From assembly GCF_000423305.1 (NCBI RefSeq), contig NZ_AUHS01000008.1, forward strand, positions 62,001 through 126,000: 64,000 bases of DNA. Direction: 5' to 3'. Positions 47,060 to 55,851 of this stretch are shown piece by piece; position 1 is the first letter of the stretch; every line of letters starts with the position of its first letter. Source of the DNA: Legionella moravica DSM 19234. Lineage in GTDB: Bacteria > Pseudomonadota > Gammaproteobacteria > Legionellales > Legionellaceae. The notes beneath the pieces were generated by a model. It had not been told where the DNA came from, made no database searches, and was given only the letters and a program-made list of their open reading frames with translations. The translations under genes were made by a program, and so were the position numbers.

Positions 47060-47337
47060 TAGAGATAATCCTCATAGTTAACGATATAAGCATCGCCATC
47101 ATCAAACTCAAAAGTGATGCGCCAATTACCATTTACAACTATTGACCAACAATCCTTTTTTTGTCCTTTTAACTGATGAAGGTTATATCCTGGCAAATCC
47201 ATATCTTCAATATTTGTTGCGGTATCTAGTGCAGCTAATTGTAGCCTTAATTTCTTTTCATGTTTAGATTGAATACCAGAGCAATCCCCTCTTTCGAAGA
47301 ATTTTTTAAGACCTTTATGTTTAAATGATTTAATCAT
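47059..47337 (-). CDS. higB: HigB-type toxin (RelE superfamily)
   Basis: HigB is a ribosome-dependent mRNA interferase. The start at 47337 gives MIKSFKHKGLKKFFERGDCS, the standard HigB beginning, and 92 residues; an in-frame extension of eight residues upstream lies in the operator. The end VVNGNWRITFEFDDGDAYIV, followed by NYEDYL, is also typical. It is coupled to higA by a 1-base overlap. Confidence 0.93.
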   Translation of the reverse strand: MIKSFKHKGLKKFFERGDCSGIQSKHEKKLRLQLAALDTATNIEDMDLPGYNLHQLKGQKKDCWSIVVNGNWRITFEFDDGDAYIVNYEDYL

Positions 47338-47343
47338 TATTAA

Positions 47344-47366
47344 TTGTAGCGCGTTGCGCACTACAA
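47344..47366. promoter_or_regulatory. higBA operator palindrome
   Basis: TTGTAGCGCG and CGCACTACAA are inverted copies (9 of 10 positions) around TTG, seven bases before the higB start. The position and symmetry fit the autorepression site bound by HigA. Confidence 0.7.
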
Positions 47367-47503
47367 ATCAAATTATCGAAGTAAATAAAATGTTTTTTTT
47401 GCATGGTTTAAAATTTCTCATATAATTCACTTAGAGGATGATAAATATATTAGGAATAACATGCCCCTTACAACATGCAAAGCCGACTTATCGGAGACAA
47501 AAA

Positions 47504-47893
47504 ATGACCAGGTTTGATGGTGGATGTTTGTGTAACGCCACTACCTATATCGCTAAAGGTGAACCATATAACCCGCATTTATGCTCATGCACTATGTGCC
47601 CAAAATCATCAGGTGCACCAACAGTTGTCTGGGTTGAGTTTCCGTTAGAGGGCTTTGAATGGACAGGAAATAATCCTGCTTTATACCAATCTTCTGAAGT
47701 TAGTCAACAATGTTTCTGTCAAAATTGTGGTGGTTTACTGGCGACTCTTAACAAAGGCTATTCAAACATCTGTATTACTATTGCTTCGTTAAACAACCCC
47801 AATCAGATCATTCCGAATGAACAGCATAGTTATAAGGAAAGTGCGCCTGACTGGTGGATGGTTCATATTGTGAAGCAAAATTCGTTAGCTTAA
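47504..47893 (+). CDS. GFA-family zinc protein
   Basis: This 129-residue protein belongs to the GFA (glutathione-dependent formaldehyde-activating-like) family. Zinc-site cysteines appear in FDGGCLCNATTY, LCSCTMCPKSSG and CFCQNCGGLL. The start at 47504 follows GGAG. Most members have no proven substrate, so formaldehyde chemistry should not be assumed. It stands divergent from higBA. Confidence 0.85.
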   Translation: MTRFDGGCLCNATTYIAKGEPYNPHLCSCTMCPKSSGAPTVVWVEFPLEGFEWTGNNPALYQSSEVSQQCFCQNCGGLLATLNKGYSNICITIASLNNPNQIIPNEQHSYKESAPDWWMVHIVKQNSLA

Positions 47894-47946
47894 GTCGGCT
47901 GGCTGTTCCATTGCTACCCCAAGCCCGAGTCACTAAGAGGCCAGAA

Positions 47947-48330
47947 ATGAATAATACAGAATTATTAAAAAACATATGGGAGGCTATTTATGATCCCAAT
48001 ACAAATGTCTCTGAAATTATAGAAAAATTTTTTCATGAAAACTATGAGCAATGTATTAATGGTATTGTCATGAATAGAACTCAATATATTCAACATGTGA
48101 TTGAACAAAGGAAAAATATGACTATTGATTCCATTGATTACAAACATATCCTAGAGAAGGATAATGAGCTTTTTGCATTGTATTATCCTAATGGGAAGAA
48201 TAAAGATAATCTTCCTCTTGAAGCAGAAGTGATTGCTTATTTTTGTTTTTCAAGGCAGCAAATATTAAAAATACATGGTCAAGTCCGGATTATTCAGGGT
48301 GACTATGCTGACGTTGATATGAAGTCTTAA
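47947..48330 (+). CDS. NTF2/SnoaL-like small protein
   Basis: The protein has 127 residues. LLKNIWEAIYDPNTNVSEII and FFHENYEQCING at the N-terminus, then alternating beta strands ending in KIHGQVRIIQGDYADVD, fit the cone-shaped SnoaL/NTF2 fold of small binding proteins and isomerases. No catalytic residue can be assigned. AAGAGG lies before the ATG at 47947. It follows the GFA gene by about 50 bases and may be co-transcribed. Confidence 0.55.
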   Translation: MNNTELLKNIWEAIYDPNTNVSEIIEKFFHENYEQCINGIVMNRTQYIQHVIEQRKNMTIDSIDYKHILEKDNELFALYYPNGKNKDNLPLEAEVIAYFCFSRQQILKIHGQVRIIQGDYADVDMKS

Positions 48331-48676
48331 TGATCTGAAGAGCTTATAATTACCGTATCATCTTCATTGCTCTTGGTTTTGTATAGAGAATAAAATGAAC
48401 TGCAGATTAGATTGGCGAAGATATATTGAAACGCTTTGATAGTTAATATATTTAATAAATGATTGCCAGTTTGGGCTGGATATGCGGGAAAGCCCTACCA
48501 TTGAATACTTTAAATATTATCATTAAGAAAGGTCTGATTATCACGATAATCAGGCTTAATCTGCCTTTCTAGCTTGCAACAAAATACCCTACTCTCTAAA
48601 CATAAAAATATCTGTTGAACGGTGTAATCCTCCCTGATTTTTACCCATTTTTGCTAGGCCTGATCGTATTAAATTG
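48331..48676. other. Intergenic region
   Basis: No gene is supported in these 346 bases. The only structured element is the nested inverted repeat at 48526-48570. Confidence 0.5.
48526..48570. repeat. Nested inverted repeat
   Basis: An inner 9-bp perfect palindrome CTGATTATC-AC-GATAATCAG (48534-48553) lies inside outer arms AGAAAGG (48526-48532) and CCTTTCT (48564-48570). It could be a terminator, a small RNA stem or a site for a mobile element. Confidence 0.5.
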
Positions 48677-48895
48677 TTAATTAGTCCCCAACTTTAGCCG
48701 AAAGACCTCGTCTTTTAATTCAATCGTATCTCCTGCAACCATCTTCTTTCTTTTTTGTTTTTCTATTACCCCGTTTACTAATACAACACCCGAGGCTATC
48801 AAATCCTTAGCTTCTGCTCCACTCGAGGCGATCCCTTCAAATTTAAGAATTTTAAAAAGTTCAACATGTTCTTTATTAATGAAAATATCTTTCAT
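48677..48895 (-). CDS. S4-domain RNA-binding protein (YbcJ-like)
   Basis: This 72-residue protein is almost entirely an S4 domain: EHVELFKILKFEGIASSGAE, then AKDLIASGVVLVNGVIEKQK, followed by the loop with the basic residues RKKM. E. coli YbcJ and the ribosome-rescue protein RqcP are of this size. The start at 48895 precedes EHVELF by nine residues. A small minus-strand gene of the VF530 type lies directly upstream. Confidence 0.82.
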   Translation of the reverse strand: MKDIFINKEHVELFKILKFEGIASSGAEAKDLIASGVVLVNGVIEKQKRKKMVAGDTIELKDEVFRLKLGTN

Positions 48896-48915
48896 ATTAT
48901 TTATTACTCCAGTAA

Positions 48916-49152
48916 TTATGAGTTGTCACAATTTTTGCTTTTTAGGGAAGCAATATAAAGGGCTTCAATTTCAGTCCTTGCCCATGGTGTTTTGCGCAGG
49001 AATTTAAGGCTTGATTTGATGCTGGGGTTCGAAGAAAAGCAATTAATCTTGACTCTTTCCCCCAAGCCTTCCCAGCCATAACAAATCAATAAACTATTCA
49101 AGATAGCCTCTAGGGTAATACCGTGTAGAGGATCATTAGAAGTTCTTTCCAT
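48916..49152 (-). CDS. VF530-family DNA-binding protein (DUF2132)
   Basis: This 78-residue protein matches the VF530/DUF2132 family nearly throughout: [32 protein letters not shown] and [20 protein letters not shown]. Members are small double-helix-binding proteins of unproven role. It stands 20 bases upstream of the S4 gene on the same strand, possibly in one transcript. Confidence 0.9.
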   Translation of the reverse strand: MERTSNDPLHGITLEAILNSLLICYGWEGLGERVKINCFSSNPSIKSSLKFLRKTPWARTEIEALYIASLKSKNCDNS

Positions 49153-49269
49153 TAACTATACCTTTTTACACATTCTGTATTTAGTCTAGACCGATCTAAA
49201 CTCTACCACTTCAAATACTATTAATTGGACTTAGCAGGCCGTTTGAGCCAATAACAGCTCTGCCGCCCT

Positions 49270-49563
49270 CTAAGATAAAATATATTGAATTCCATGATCA
49301 TGAGCTAAACGCAGTAGTTTAAGATTGGCTCCTTTAGGATGCACCTCTCCTCTTTCCCATTTTTGATAGGTAGATGGAGTAACATTCAATATTTTAGCCA
49401 TTACAGCTTGGCTAACTTTTTCCTTAACTCGCATTTTCTTTATTTCTTGTGCCTCAAGCTCTTTAACTTCACTTAAGTTAAGCATTTCTATATCTTTAAT
49501 AGTAATTGCATCCAACTGAAGATCTTTGGCTGTTTCTAGCATAGCATCAATAATTTTACTCAT
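49270..49563 (-). CDS. HTH antitoxin of a RelE-type pair
   Basis: This 97-residue protein has an XRE helix-turn-helix in its second half: SQAVMAKILNVTPSTYQKWE, followed by RGEVHPKGANLKLL. The start is ATG 49563 with GGAGG upstream. The first half is a helical region (AKDLQLDAITIKDIEMLNLS) that may bind the toxin. It overlaps the toxin gene by 8 bases. This arrangement resembles the NadS/HigA antitoxins. Confidence 0.87.
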   Translation of the reverse strand: MSKIIDAMLETAKDLQLDAITIKDIEMLNLSEVKELEAQEIKKMRVKEKVSQAVMAKILNVTPSTYQKWERGEVHPKGANLKLLRLAHDHGIQYILS

Positions 49564-49927
49564 TCTCAACCTCCACTAATGCCCCCTCCTTTATCAGCTT
49601 ATTAATTTCCTCATCAGAATAAGCTAATAATGATTTAGCAATAATTTTAAAAGCTTTTTCTTCATTAAAAGAAATATTACTTTTAGCATTCTTCTCAAAC
49701 CCAAAAACAAAAAAACAATGTTTTCCTTTTTTAAAAGCGACGATAGTTCTTGTACTGCCACTCTTCCCTCTGCCTTTATTGGCAACACGCTTTTTTATTA
49801 CACCACCACCATAATTAGCCTCGTAAATTTCAATAGCAATTTCTTCAGCAGCGATATTAAGCGATTCATCACTAACTTGATTTTTTATAGCCCACTTGGC
49901 AAATAGTTTAGTTTTTATTATTTTCAT
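49556..49927 (-). CDS. RelE-superfamily toxin
   Basis: The protein has 123 residues. MKIIKTKLFAKWAIKNQVSD begins the domain, and RGKSGSTRTIVAFKKGKHCF, then FVFGFEKNAKSNIS, are the type II toxin block known from the PF06296 group. The start at 49927 gives the standard N-terminus; an upstream extension overlaps the operator. Together with the next gene it forms a second toxin-antitoxin pair, about 2.2 kb from higBA. Confidence 0.85.
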   Translation of the reverse strand: MKIIKTKLFAKWAIKNQVSDESLNIAAEEIAIEIYEANYGGGVIKKRVANKGRGKSGSTRTIVAFKKGKHCFFVFGFEKNAKSNISFNEEKAFKIIAKSLLAYSDEEINKLIKEGALVEVENE

Positions 49928-49940
49928 TGAAATGCCTTGC

Positions 49941-49972
49941 ATAGTAAATATTACTATAGCAAATTTTACTAT
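49941..49972. promoter_or_regulatory. Tandem operator of the second toxin-antitoxin pair
   Basis: ATAGTAA-ATA-TTACTAT (49941-49957) is a perfect 7-bp inverted repeat. A second one with one mismatch, ATAGCAA-ATT-TTACTAT (49956-49972), follows 15 bases on. Both lie upstream of the toxin start, as expected for antitoxin binding. Confidence 0.75.
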
Positions 49973-50134
49973 ACTGCGCAATTATAAATTAAAATAAACG
50001 GGGGTTTGTTTATTCCCTTCTGTCCCACAAATTTCTAACAGTAAATTAAGCAAAATTGAGCAAATAAACTTGATAAATAAATCAAAGTTAAATTATTACT
50101 AATAACAACGAGTTTCTTAACTAAAAGGGATAAT

Positions 50135-50681
50135 ATGCTAATTGGATATGTTCGTGTATCAACTGATGATCAAAATTTAAACTTGCAATACGATGAGCTA
50201 AAAAACAGGTTGTACTAAAATTTATGATGACAAAATTTCCGGCAGCAAAATAGCAAGACCAGGCCTAGATCAAGCGATCGAGTTTGCCCGAAATGGTGAT
50301 ATTATTGTTGTTTGGAGATTAGATAGACTCAGTCGCTCACTAAAAGACCTTATCGATGTTGTCTCCTTCCTTGAACTAAAAGGTATAGGCTTAAAAAGCA
50401 TCCACGAGTTTATTGATACAACCTCAAGTTCCGAAAGGTTAATTTTTCATATATTTGGCGCATTAGCTGAATTCGAGAAAAACATTATTCGTGAACGCAC
50501 TCATGCTGGTCTTAAAGCAGCAAGAGGGAGAGGCAAAATTGGTGGCAGACCAAGAAAACTAAATAATGACAAAGTAAAACTAGCTAACAACCTCTATAAT
50601 GAAACGAAAATGAGCATTAATCAGATATGTGAGCTGCTAGATGTATCAAAGCCCACTCTTTATAAATATTTAGCAAAATAA
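50135..50681 (+). pseudogene. Serine resolvase/invertase, frameshifted
   Basis: The reading frame opens MLIGYVRVSTDDQNLNLQYD with AAGGGA before the ATG and the catalytic Ser of YVRVST, but stops after DELKNRLY. The correct continuation, TGCTKIYDDKISGSKIARPG, is in another frame and runs to the end with the HTH SINQICELLDVSKPTLYKYL. The break lies in a run of six A at about 50201. Two more or one fewer A restores a normal resolvase of about 180 residues. It is a decayed gene, a sequencing error, or phase-variable at the homopolymer. Confidence 0.8.
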
Positions 50682-50698
50682 AGTTAGTAGGAAACTTA

Positions 50699-51934
50699 AT
50701 GGAAATAAAACAAATAATTAATTGGCTGGATATGTATAAAGGGCTAATAAGCCAAGTTGTTATACCTATACTTGCTCTAATTTTTGGAATAATTTTTAGA
50801 GATAAAATTAAATCATTTGGAAATTATGTGAAATCCCGTGTTTTTAATAAGCAAAAAGCGGGAAATGATATTATTGCTAATTCATCTCATAATCAAAATA
50901 TTCAAAACCAAAGTCCTAATTCACCCGTTGTTTATGGTAACTACAGCCACAATTCCAGTGTAGATACTGAAGCTGTAAAAATGATGGCTTGCGGATATAT
51001 TAACTTAACATTTCCTCATATTGAAAAAGCCTTAAATAAAAGAAAAACTAATGCCCTTCATTTTCTTGAAGTTTTAGATAATGAACTAAAAGACCAACCT
51101 CTTGAACGATTTGCAGAAGCAAGCGTCCAAGTAGCATTAAAATATGCCATAGATGGCGCCTCATCTACAGATGAGGTTGATATCCATAAAACGCTTTCAC
51201 ACTTACTAAGAGAGAGAGTTTCAAAGTCAAATTCAAACTTGGTAGATTTGACAATAAACGAAGCAATTGCCACTACCTCAAAGATTAATTTAAATTTAAT
51301 CAAATTACTTGGTTTTTCATTTCTGTTTAGTAGAACTAAACTAACGAAAATTACAACACTAGCTTCAGTTTACGACCATTTAAAAATGGTTATCAAAGAG
51401 TTTTCTTCTCTCGAAGTTTCAGACTCTCAATTTGAATATTTAGAATCTATTTCTTGCGGAAAAACTAATACAATAGGTGCAAATACCACTCTAAGCAATA
51501 ATATTAAAAGCTTCTACCCTCAAGTTTTTACAAAAAAAATCTCTGCTGAAGAAATGAATACTATACAACTTGATGAACATCTTAAAAATTTAATTCTCAT
51601 CAATAACAATAACCAATACAGCTTAATCCCAGCCTTAGGGATATATATTTTTGAAGATGTACAGATTTTTAATACAAAAAATAAAGAACCGATAATCTTA
51701 AGCGAAAATGAAAAAGAACAAATAAAAAAAGTATTCGTGCAATTTCAACTTAGTAACGAAGAAGTTAGAGGCCTGATATTAGAGGCCATCCCAGATTACC
51801 AAAAAATTGAAGACTTATGGAATAAAAATAATTTCCCTAACTTTATACTAAACACTCAGGGAATTGCACTAGGAAGAGCATACCTAGAACAATCTCAATT
51901 TGGGAAATATGATATTAACATATGGATAAAATAG
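50699..51934 (+). CDS. Membrane-anchored protein of unknown function
   Basis: The protein has 411 residues, with one transmembrane segment near residues 17-35 (ISQVVIPILALIFGIIF) and an Asn/Ser-rich linker (about 60-90). The rest is a helical soluble domain of about 320 residues whose end, NFILNTQGIALGRAYLEQSQ, resembles the L-T-x-x-G-x-A-I-G ending of the LPO_1073/Vpar_1526 proteins. I know no function for that group. The gene is AT-rich and begins 18 bases after the resolvase pseudogene. A role in defence is possible but not shown. Confidence 0.65.
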   Translation: MEIKQIINWLDMYKGLISQVVIPILALIFGIIFRDKIKSFGNYVKSRVFNKQKAGNDIIANSSHNQNIQNQSPNSPVVYGNYSHNSSVDTEAVKMMACGYINLTFPHIEKALNKRKTNALHFLEVLDNELKDQPLERFAEASVQVALKYAIDGASSTDEVDIHKTLSHLLRERVSKSNSNLVDLTINEAIATTSKINLNLIKLLGFSFLFSRTKLTKITTLASVYDHLKMVIKEFSSLEVSDSQFEYLESISCGKTNTIGANTTLSNNIKSFYPQVFTKKISAEEMNTIQLDEHLKNLILINNNNQYSLIPALGIYIFEDVQIFNTKNKEPIILSENEKEQIKKVFVQFQLSNEEVRGLILEAIPDYQKIEDLWNKNNFPNFILNTQGIALGRAYLEQSQFGKYDINIWIK

Positions 51935-52191
51935 ATCATGAAGCTCAAGTTAATAATATGAGAAAAAATTAATATCCCTTATGGGGTTCGGAAAATCTGG
52001 TGAAAGACAGGTATTACGAACTTTGATTTATAGAAAGAAATTAGGAACTGGTTTCATTTGTAAAATAGCACTACTACTCTATCTTTTTGAACCGTCCACA
52101 AAACCATCTTTTTACGAACCGCCACTGATAATAATTTGCAGAATCGTTTATTCATCCTATAATGCCCACTTCAATAATTATGGAATAAATA

Positions 52192-52845
52192 ATGAACAAA
52201 AAAATATGCCTCTTGTTCTCTGCGATTACCCTGATCTCAATAAATCAAAATACTAACAGTGCTTATCTGCCTTGTTCAATGCAACCCCAAAAACTCAAAG
52301 AACGCTCTTTAGAATTAAAGAAGCTTGCAGATCAAGATCAAGAAGACCGAAAAGCCTCAAATATACCACCAGAAGAATGGTCAAAAATATCAAAAAGAGA
52401 TGCAAAACGAAGAAAGCGCGTTGGTGAGATTTTTGGTGAAGGTTGTTTTCATGTCGGACAGGATTACGATCATGCAGCATTAATTTATCAACATGGTGAT
52501 ACTCCCGATCATTTTTATCAAGCATTTATATGGGCTTTAAAAGCCTCGGAACTTGGCGTCGTTGATGCAAAACAATTCTCTGCCCTAGCCATTGATCGAT
52601 ACCTTAACAGCATAGGCAAAAAACAATTATTCGGTAGCCAGGCAATGAAATTTAATGGGTGTTTTTGTATGGTACCTGTTGAGCCCACATTCCCAGATGC
52701 CACTCGACAAAACTATGCAGGGTTTAGTCTTATAGATAAATATAATTGGATAGCTTCTTTAAATGAAAATAAAAACTGTTCAAATACAGAATGTGATTTA
52801 AATTTATTAGACAGTCCTCAAGGTACAATCCCAGGTTTTTGGTAA
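52192..52845 (+). CDS. Secreted DUF6624-like protein
   Basis: The protein has 217 residues with a signal peptide (MNKKICLLFSAITLISINQN, then TNSA). The body carries ELKKLADQDQEDR, ISKRDAKRRKRVGEIF, HAALIYQHGDTPDHFYQAF, and AIDRYLNSIGKKQLFGSQ, the arrangement of the DUF6624-type family, whose activity is unknown. Six or more cysteines in the mature part could form disulfides. It has its own upstream region and no operon partner. Confidence 0.72.
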   Translation: MNKKICLLFSAITLISINQNTNSAYLPCSMQPQKLKERSLELKKLADQDQEDRKASNIPPEEWSKISKRDAKRRKRVGEIFGEGCFHVGQDYDHAALIYQHGDTPDHFYQAFIWALKASELGVVDAKQFSALAIDRYLNSIGKKQLFGSQAMKFNGCFCMVPVEPTFPDATRQNYAGFSLIDKYNWIASLNENKNCSNTECDLNLLDSPQGTIPGFW

Positions 52846-53042
52846 TTAACTTACTAAAATGAAATTGGCCGTGTTACATGTTGCCAATTGTAAGTGCTTG
52901 TTATTATTTAGTGTCCCGCCAATGTCCCTTGCTAAGTATTGTTTATCGAGCTTGATTGCCAAAACCCTTAGTGCGCTTGGCTCCCCTTAGTAAGTATATT
53001 CCGAACTCAAAGACGGGAGGAAGTGGTTAATTTTGGCCAATG

Positions 53043-53669
53043 TTATTCGTCAAGTACGATGCTTTCTAACTCACCAAAATTACTTATCAACTGACTGGGC
53101 TTTGCTTGTTTGAGTCTGTCACTTGAATTAAATCCCCAACTAACAGCGATTGAGTTTATTTTGACTGCCTGAGCTGCCTCAACATCTCTCACTTCGTCAC
53201 CTACGTAATAAGTCTCTGTAGGATTGAAAGCTTTTTGTTTGATAAGTTTATTTAAACATCGTTTTTTTCCAAATAATGGTTTATTGCAATAAATAAAATC
53301 AAACAGGTTAAGAATATGATGCTTTCTTAAAACAAATTCTATTGCTTCATGTGAATTACTACTTATCAGTCCAATTTTATGGTTTAAGCTGAGTTGCTTT
53401 AAAATCATTGGCCACTCTGGAAAAATATTAATTTCATCAGCACGTTCATGAGTTATTTTTCGAAGTTTTCTAACAAATAGCGCTACCCGCCAAAACGGCA
53501 CTTCCAAATATATCAGCACTTCACGCGCATGCATATCTTTTAAAGTAAGTAATTCAGCCGTGCATAATTGCTTGCAGCCAAGATATTCTGCATGATTCAT
53601 CAGAATACTACATGCTAAAGAAAAACTATCGGCTATTGTGCCATCAAAATCAAAAATGTAATTGGCCAT
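53043..53669 (-). CDS. HAD-superfamily phosphatase (Gph-like)
   Basis: This haloacid-dehalogenase phosphatase has 208 residues. Motif I is YIFDFDGTIADSF with the nucleophile Asp8, motif II GLISSNS, and motif III/IV KKRCLNKLIK followed by YYVGDEVRDVEAAQAVKINS. The cap is the small four-helix type, as in phosphoglycolate phosphatase. The substrate is not known. The ATG follows directly on the stop of a gene remnant (TAG-ATG), so it was once the second gene of an operon. Confidence 0.85.
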   Translation of the reverse strand: MANYIFDFDGTIADSFSLACSILMNHAEYLGCKQLCTAELLTLKDMHAREVLIYLEVPFWRVALFVRKLRKITHERADEINIFPEWPMILKQLSLNHKIGLISSNSHEAIEFVLRKHHILNLFDFIYCNKPLFGKKRCLNKLIKQKAFNPTETYYVGDEVRDVEAAQAVKINSIAVSWGFNSSDRLKQAKPSQLISNFGELESIVLDE

Positions 53670-53813
53670 CTACTTCACTTCATCGTCAAGATTTAGGTTT
53701 ACCACTATAATTTCAGTGGCTTTCTCAGCATTTATTTCTGCCGTATTAATTTTAAGCTCAAACTCATCTATACATTTAAAGGCAGGTAATATGTTTCTTG
53801 GATTTATTGAGCT
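53670..53813 (-). pseudogene. C-terminal remnant of an unknown gene
   Basis: A frame of 47 codons reads NPRNILPAFKCIDEFELKIN, then AEKATEIIVVNLNLDDEVK and a TAG placed exactly against the HAD start. No start codon is available and a stop lies just upstream, so only the 3' end of the original gene remains. The product is not recognised. Confidence 0.45.
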
Positions 53814-54052
53814 TTACCGAATTACATAATACCTAAATAAGCCAAAATTTATCTGCTTTAACAAATTTTATTTTATTGTTAATAATCAAAAGATTGTGAT
53901 TCTTTGATAGAGTTAGTAAGATCCAAAGATACATTAAACATTATCCCTTCGATAGCCGCTTTAACCCATAGTGGCACTGGACTACCTATCATAAGTCCTT
54001 TATGGAATTAACCCCAGGCTCATGAATTTATTGAACAATACTTAGAGCAAAT
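53814..54052. other. Non-coding stretch between remnant and methyltransferase
   Basis: These are about 240 AT-rich bases with no supported gene. They should carry the promoter of the O-methyltransferase. Confidence 0.4.
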
Positions 54053-55078
54053 ATGAATAAAATTAAGCTTCCAGATGTACAAGATAAATTTATGTGGGAT
54101 ATATGGATGTCGATGTATCATCTACCTATCCTTACTGTTGCAGATGAATTAGCTTTGTTTGAGCATTTAATAAATGGGAGCTTAAGTCTAATAGAATTAG
54201 CTGAAGAACTACATTTAAGTTGTAGATCGATTGAAATATTAGCTAAACCATTAGTCTGCTTTGGTTTACTTCATCAAAATAATAATAAGTTTAGTCTAAC
54301 TTCAACAGCTAAAGCCTACCTGCTTCCAGAAAGCCCCTTTTACTGGGGATCAATATTTGAAGCACAACGAAAACGAGATGAACACAAGAAAATTATTGAA
54401 GCGATAAGAGCAGGCTCAAATCAATTACATTTTGAGGGAAAAACATTCACTGATATGTGGAAGGATGGTTCAATTACATCAGAAGCAGCAAGTAATTTTA
54501 CAAAAAAAATGCATGCTACAATTTTGGCACCATCCGTAGGAGCTATTAAGAGTGGTTTGTTTAAATCCACAAAAAGACTTTTAGATGTCGGTGGCGGTTC
54601 TGGTTGTTTTAGCATCACATTTATTCAAGAGTACCCTGAAAGTGAAGCCGCAGTTTTTGAACTTCCTGCTGTTTGCGATGAAACCAAAAAATATATATCA
54701 GAATCTAAATTATTAGAGAAAATTGCCATTCATCCCGGTAATTTTTTCAATGAAGAACACTGGCCTACTGGTTTTGACGGAATATTATTAAGCCAAATCG
54801 TGCACGATTGGCCATTAGAGTACTGTAAGAACATTCTCAAGCATGCATACAATTCAATGCTGCCAGGTGCAAAAATTTACATACACGAAATGTTATTAGA
54901 TGATGATAAAATATCGCCACTAACTACAGCATGCTTTGACTTATTAATGTTTATAAATCACAAATCGCAGCAATTCACAAAAAATGAATTATTTGACCTA
55001 TTAAAAACTATTGGTTTCAAAGATCCAAAGATGAAAAAAACATTTGGATACTACTCTGTCATTACAGCAGTAAAATAA
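54053..55078 (+). CDS. Family 2 O-methyltransferase
   Basis: This SAM-dependent methyltransferase of the plant-COMT/acetylserotonin type has 341 residues. The N-terminal half is the dimerisation/winged-helix domain (NGSLSLIELAEELHLSCRSI). The catalytic domain has LLDVGGGSGCFSITF (SAM site), AVFELPAV and LLSQIVHDWPLEYCKNIL, in which the His-Asp pair corresponds to the catalytic base region. Such enzymes methylate phenolic or polyketide hydroxyls; the substrate here is unknown and no biosynthetic cluster adjoins it. Confidence 0.87.
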   Translation: MNKIKLPDVQDKFMWDIWMSMYHLPILTVADELALFEHLINGSLSLIELAEELHLSCRSIEILAKPLVCFGLLHQNNNKFSLTSTAKAYLLPESPFYWGSIFEAQRKRDEHKKIIEAIRAGSNQLHFEGKTFTDMWKDGSITSEAASNFTKKMHATILAPSVGAIKSGLFKSTKRLLDVGGGSGCFSITFIQEYPESEAAVFELPAVCDETKKYISESKLLEKIAIHPGNFFNEEHWPTGFDGILLSQIVHDWPLEYCKNILKHAYNSMLPGAKIYIHEMLLDDDKISPLTTACFDLLMFINHKSQQFTKNELFDLLKTIGFKDPKMKKTFGYYSVITAVK

Positions 55079-55121
55079 ATGAGAGATCTAGATATCCTAT
55101 TTTGGAGATGACTAAACAGTC

Positions 55122-55607
55122 TTACTTTTTCGACTGCCACTCCATGGTCTGAACCATAATTTCTGGATGGCTCGCAAGAGGCTTTTCTTCCCCATTAAAA
55201 ACAAAGCCATGTTTCTCATAAAATCTATAAGCCCTTAAATTTTTAAGTGAGACATCTAGAAAAATCTTTTTAAATCCTTTTTTAATTGAATCAAACTTCA
55301 CTGTATTTACTAAGTATTCTGCAACACCCAATCCACGCGACTTTGGTTCAACCCACATTGCAATCAAATTATATCGATCTCTTTGATCCACTCCAGAGCC
55401 AATCATTCCTATCGTTTGATCACCTTTAAATGCCAGCCAAAATTTTGGGTGAGTTTTTGCTGATGCTCTTTCCTTCCACTGTTCGTCACTATCAGTGATA
55501 GCTGTTTGGTAACTTACACCAAATGCGGTCGGGGTATCACGTAGTGCTGCCAATCGAGTTTCTTTTAATATTAGCCAATCTGATTCTTCAGTTGCTCGGA
55601 TATTCAT
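55122..55607 (-). CDS. GNAT-family N-acetyltransferase
   Basis: This 161-residue GNAT enzyme transfers an acetyl group from acetyl-CoA. The N-terminus MNIRATEESDWLILKETRLA is followed by motif A, AMWVEPKSRGLGVAEYLVNT, with the Q/R-x-x-G-x-A/G loop, and FLDVSLKNLRAYRFYEKHGF. The start is ATG 55607, because the frame upstream begins with TTG. The acceptor substrate is not predictable. It is convergent with the methyltransferase. Confidence 0.87.
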   Translation of the reverse strand: MNIRATEESDWLILKETRLAALRDTPTAFGVSYQTAITDSDEQWKERASAKTHPKFWLAFKGDQTIGMIGSGVDQRDRYNLIAMWVEPKSRGLGVAEYLVNTVKFDSIKKGFKKIFLDVSLKNLRAYRFYEKHGFVFNGEEKPLASHPEIMVQTMEWQSKK

Positions 55608-55713
55608 GATCAATTTTTTTATCTGTACTTAAATATGTTCACATAATATCACTGAAACAAAATTTTTTTATTAACGTAAAAGAATAAAATTTAATCACTT
55701 ATTTAGAACAATT

Positions 55714-55841
55714 CAAATACATCCTCTTATATGCAAAAGAGGACGTCATCAATCTCTATAAGGGTTTTAAACAACGTCACATTTTTGTTTTTGCAAATAC
55801 ATCCTTATTTATATAAAATATTAATAAATAAGGGTGTATTA
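55714..55841. repeat. Inverted and direct repeats at the recombinase start
   Basis: AAATACATCCTTATTTAT (55795-55812) and ATAAATAAGGGTGTATTA (55824-55841) are inverted copies agreeing at 16 of 18 positions around an 11-base centre. A third, direct copy, CAAATACATCC, is at 55714-55724. They end just before the tyrosine recombinase start. They could be binding sites of the recombinase or an autoregulatory operator. Confidence 0.6.
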
Positions 55842-55851
55842 CGAGAAAATA

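Noticed and set aside
51981..52256. Plus-strand open frame of 91 codons
   Set aside because: It overlaps the start of the secreted DUF6624-like gene in another frame and has no ribosome site.
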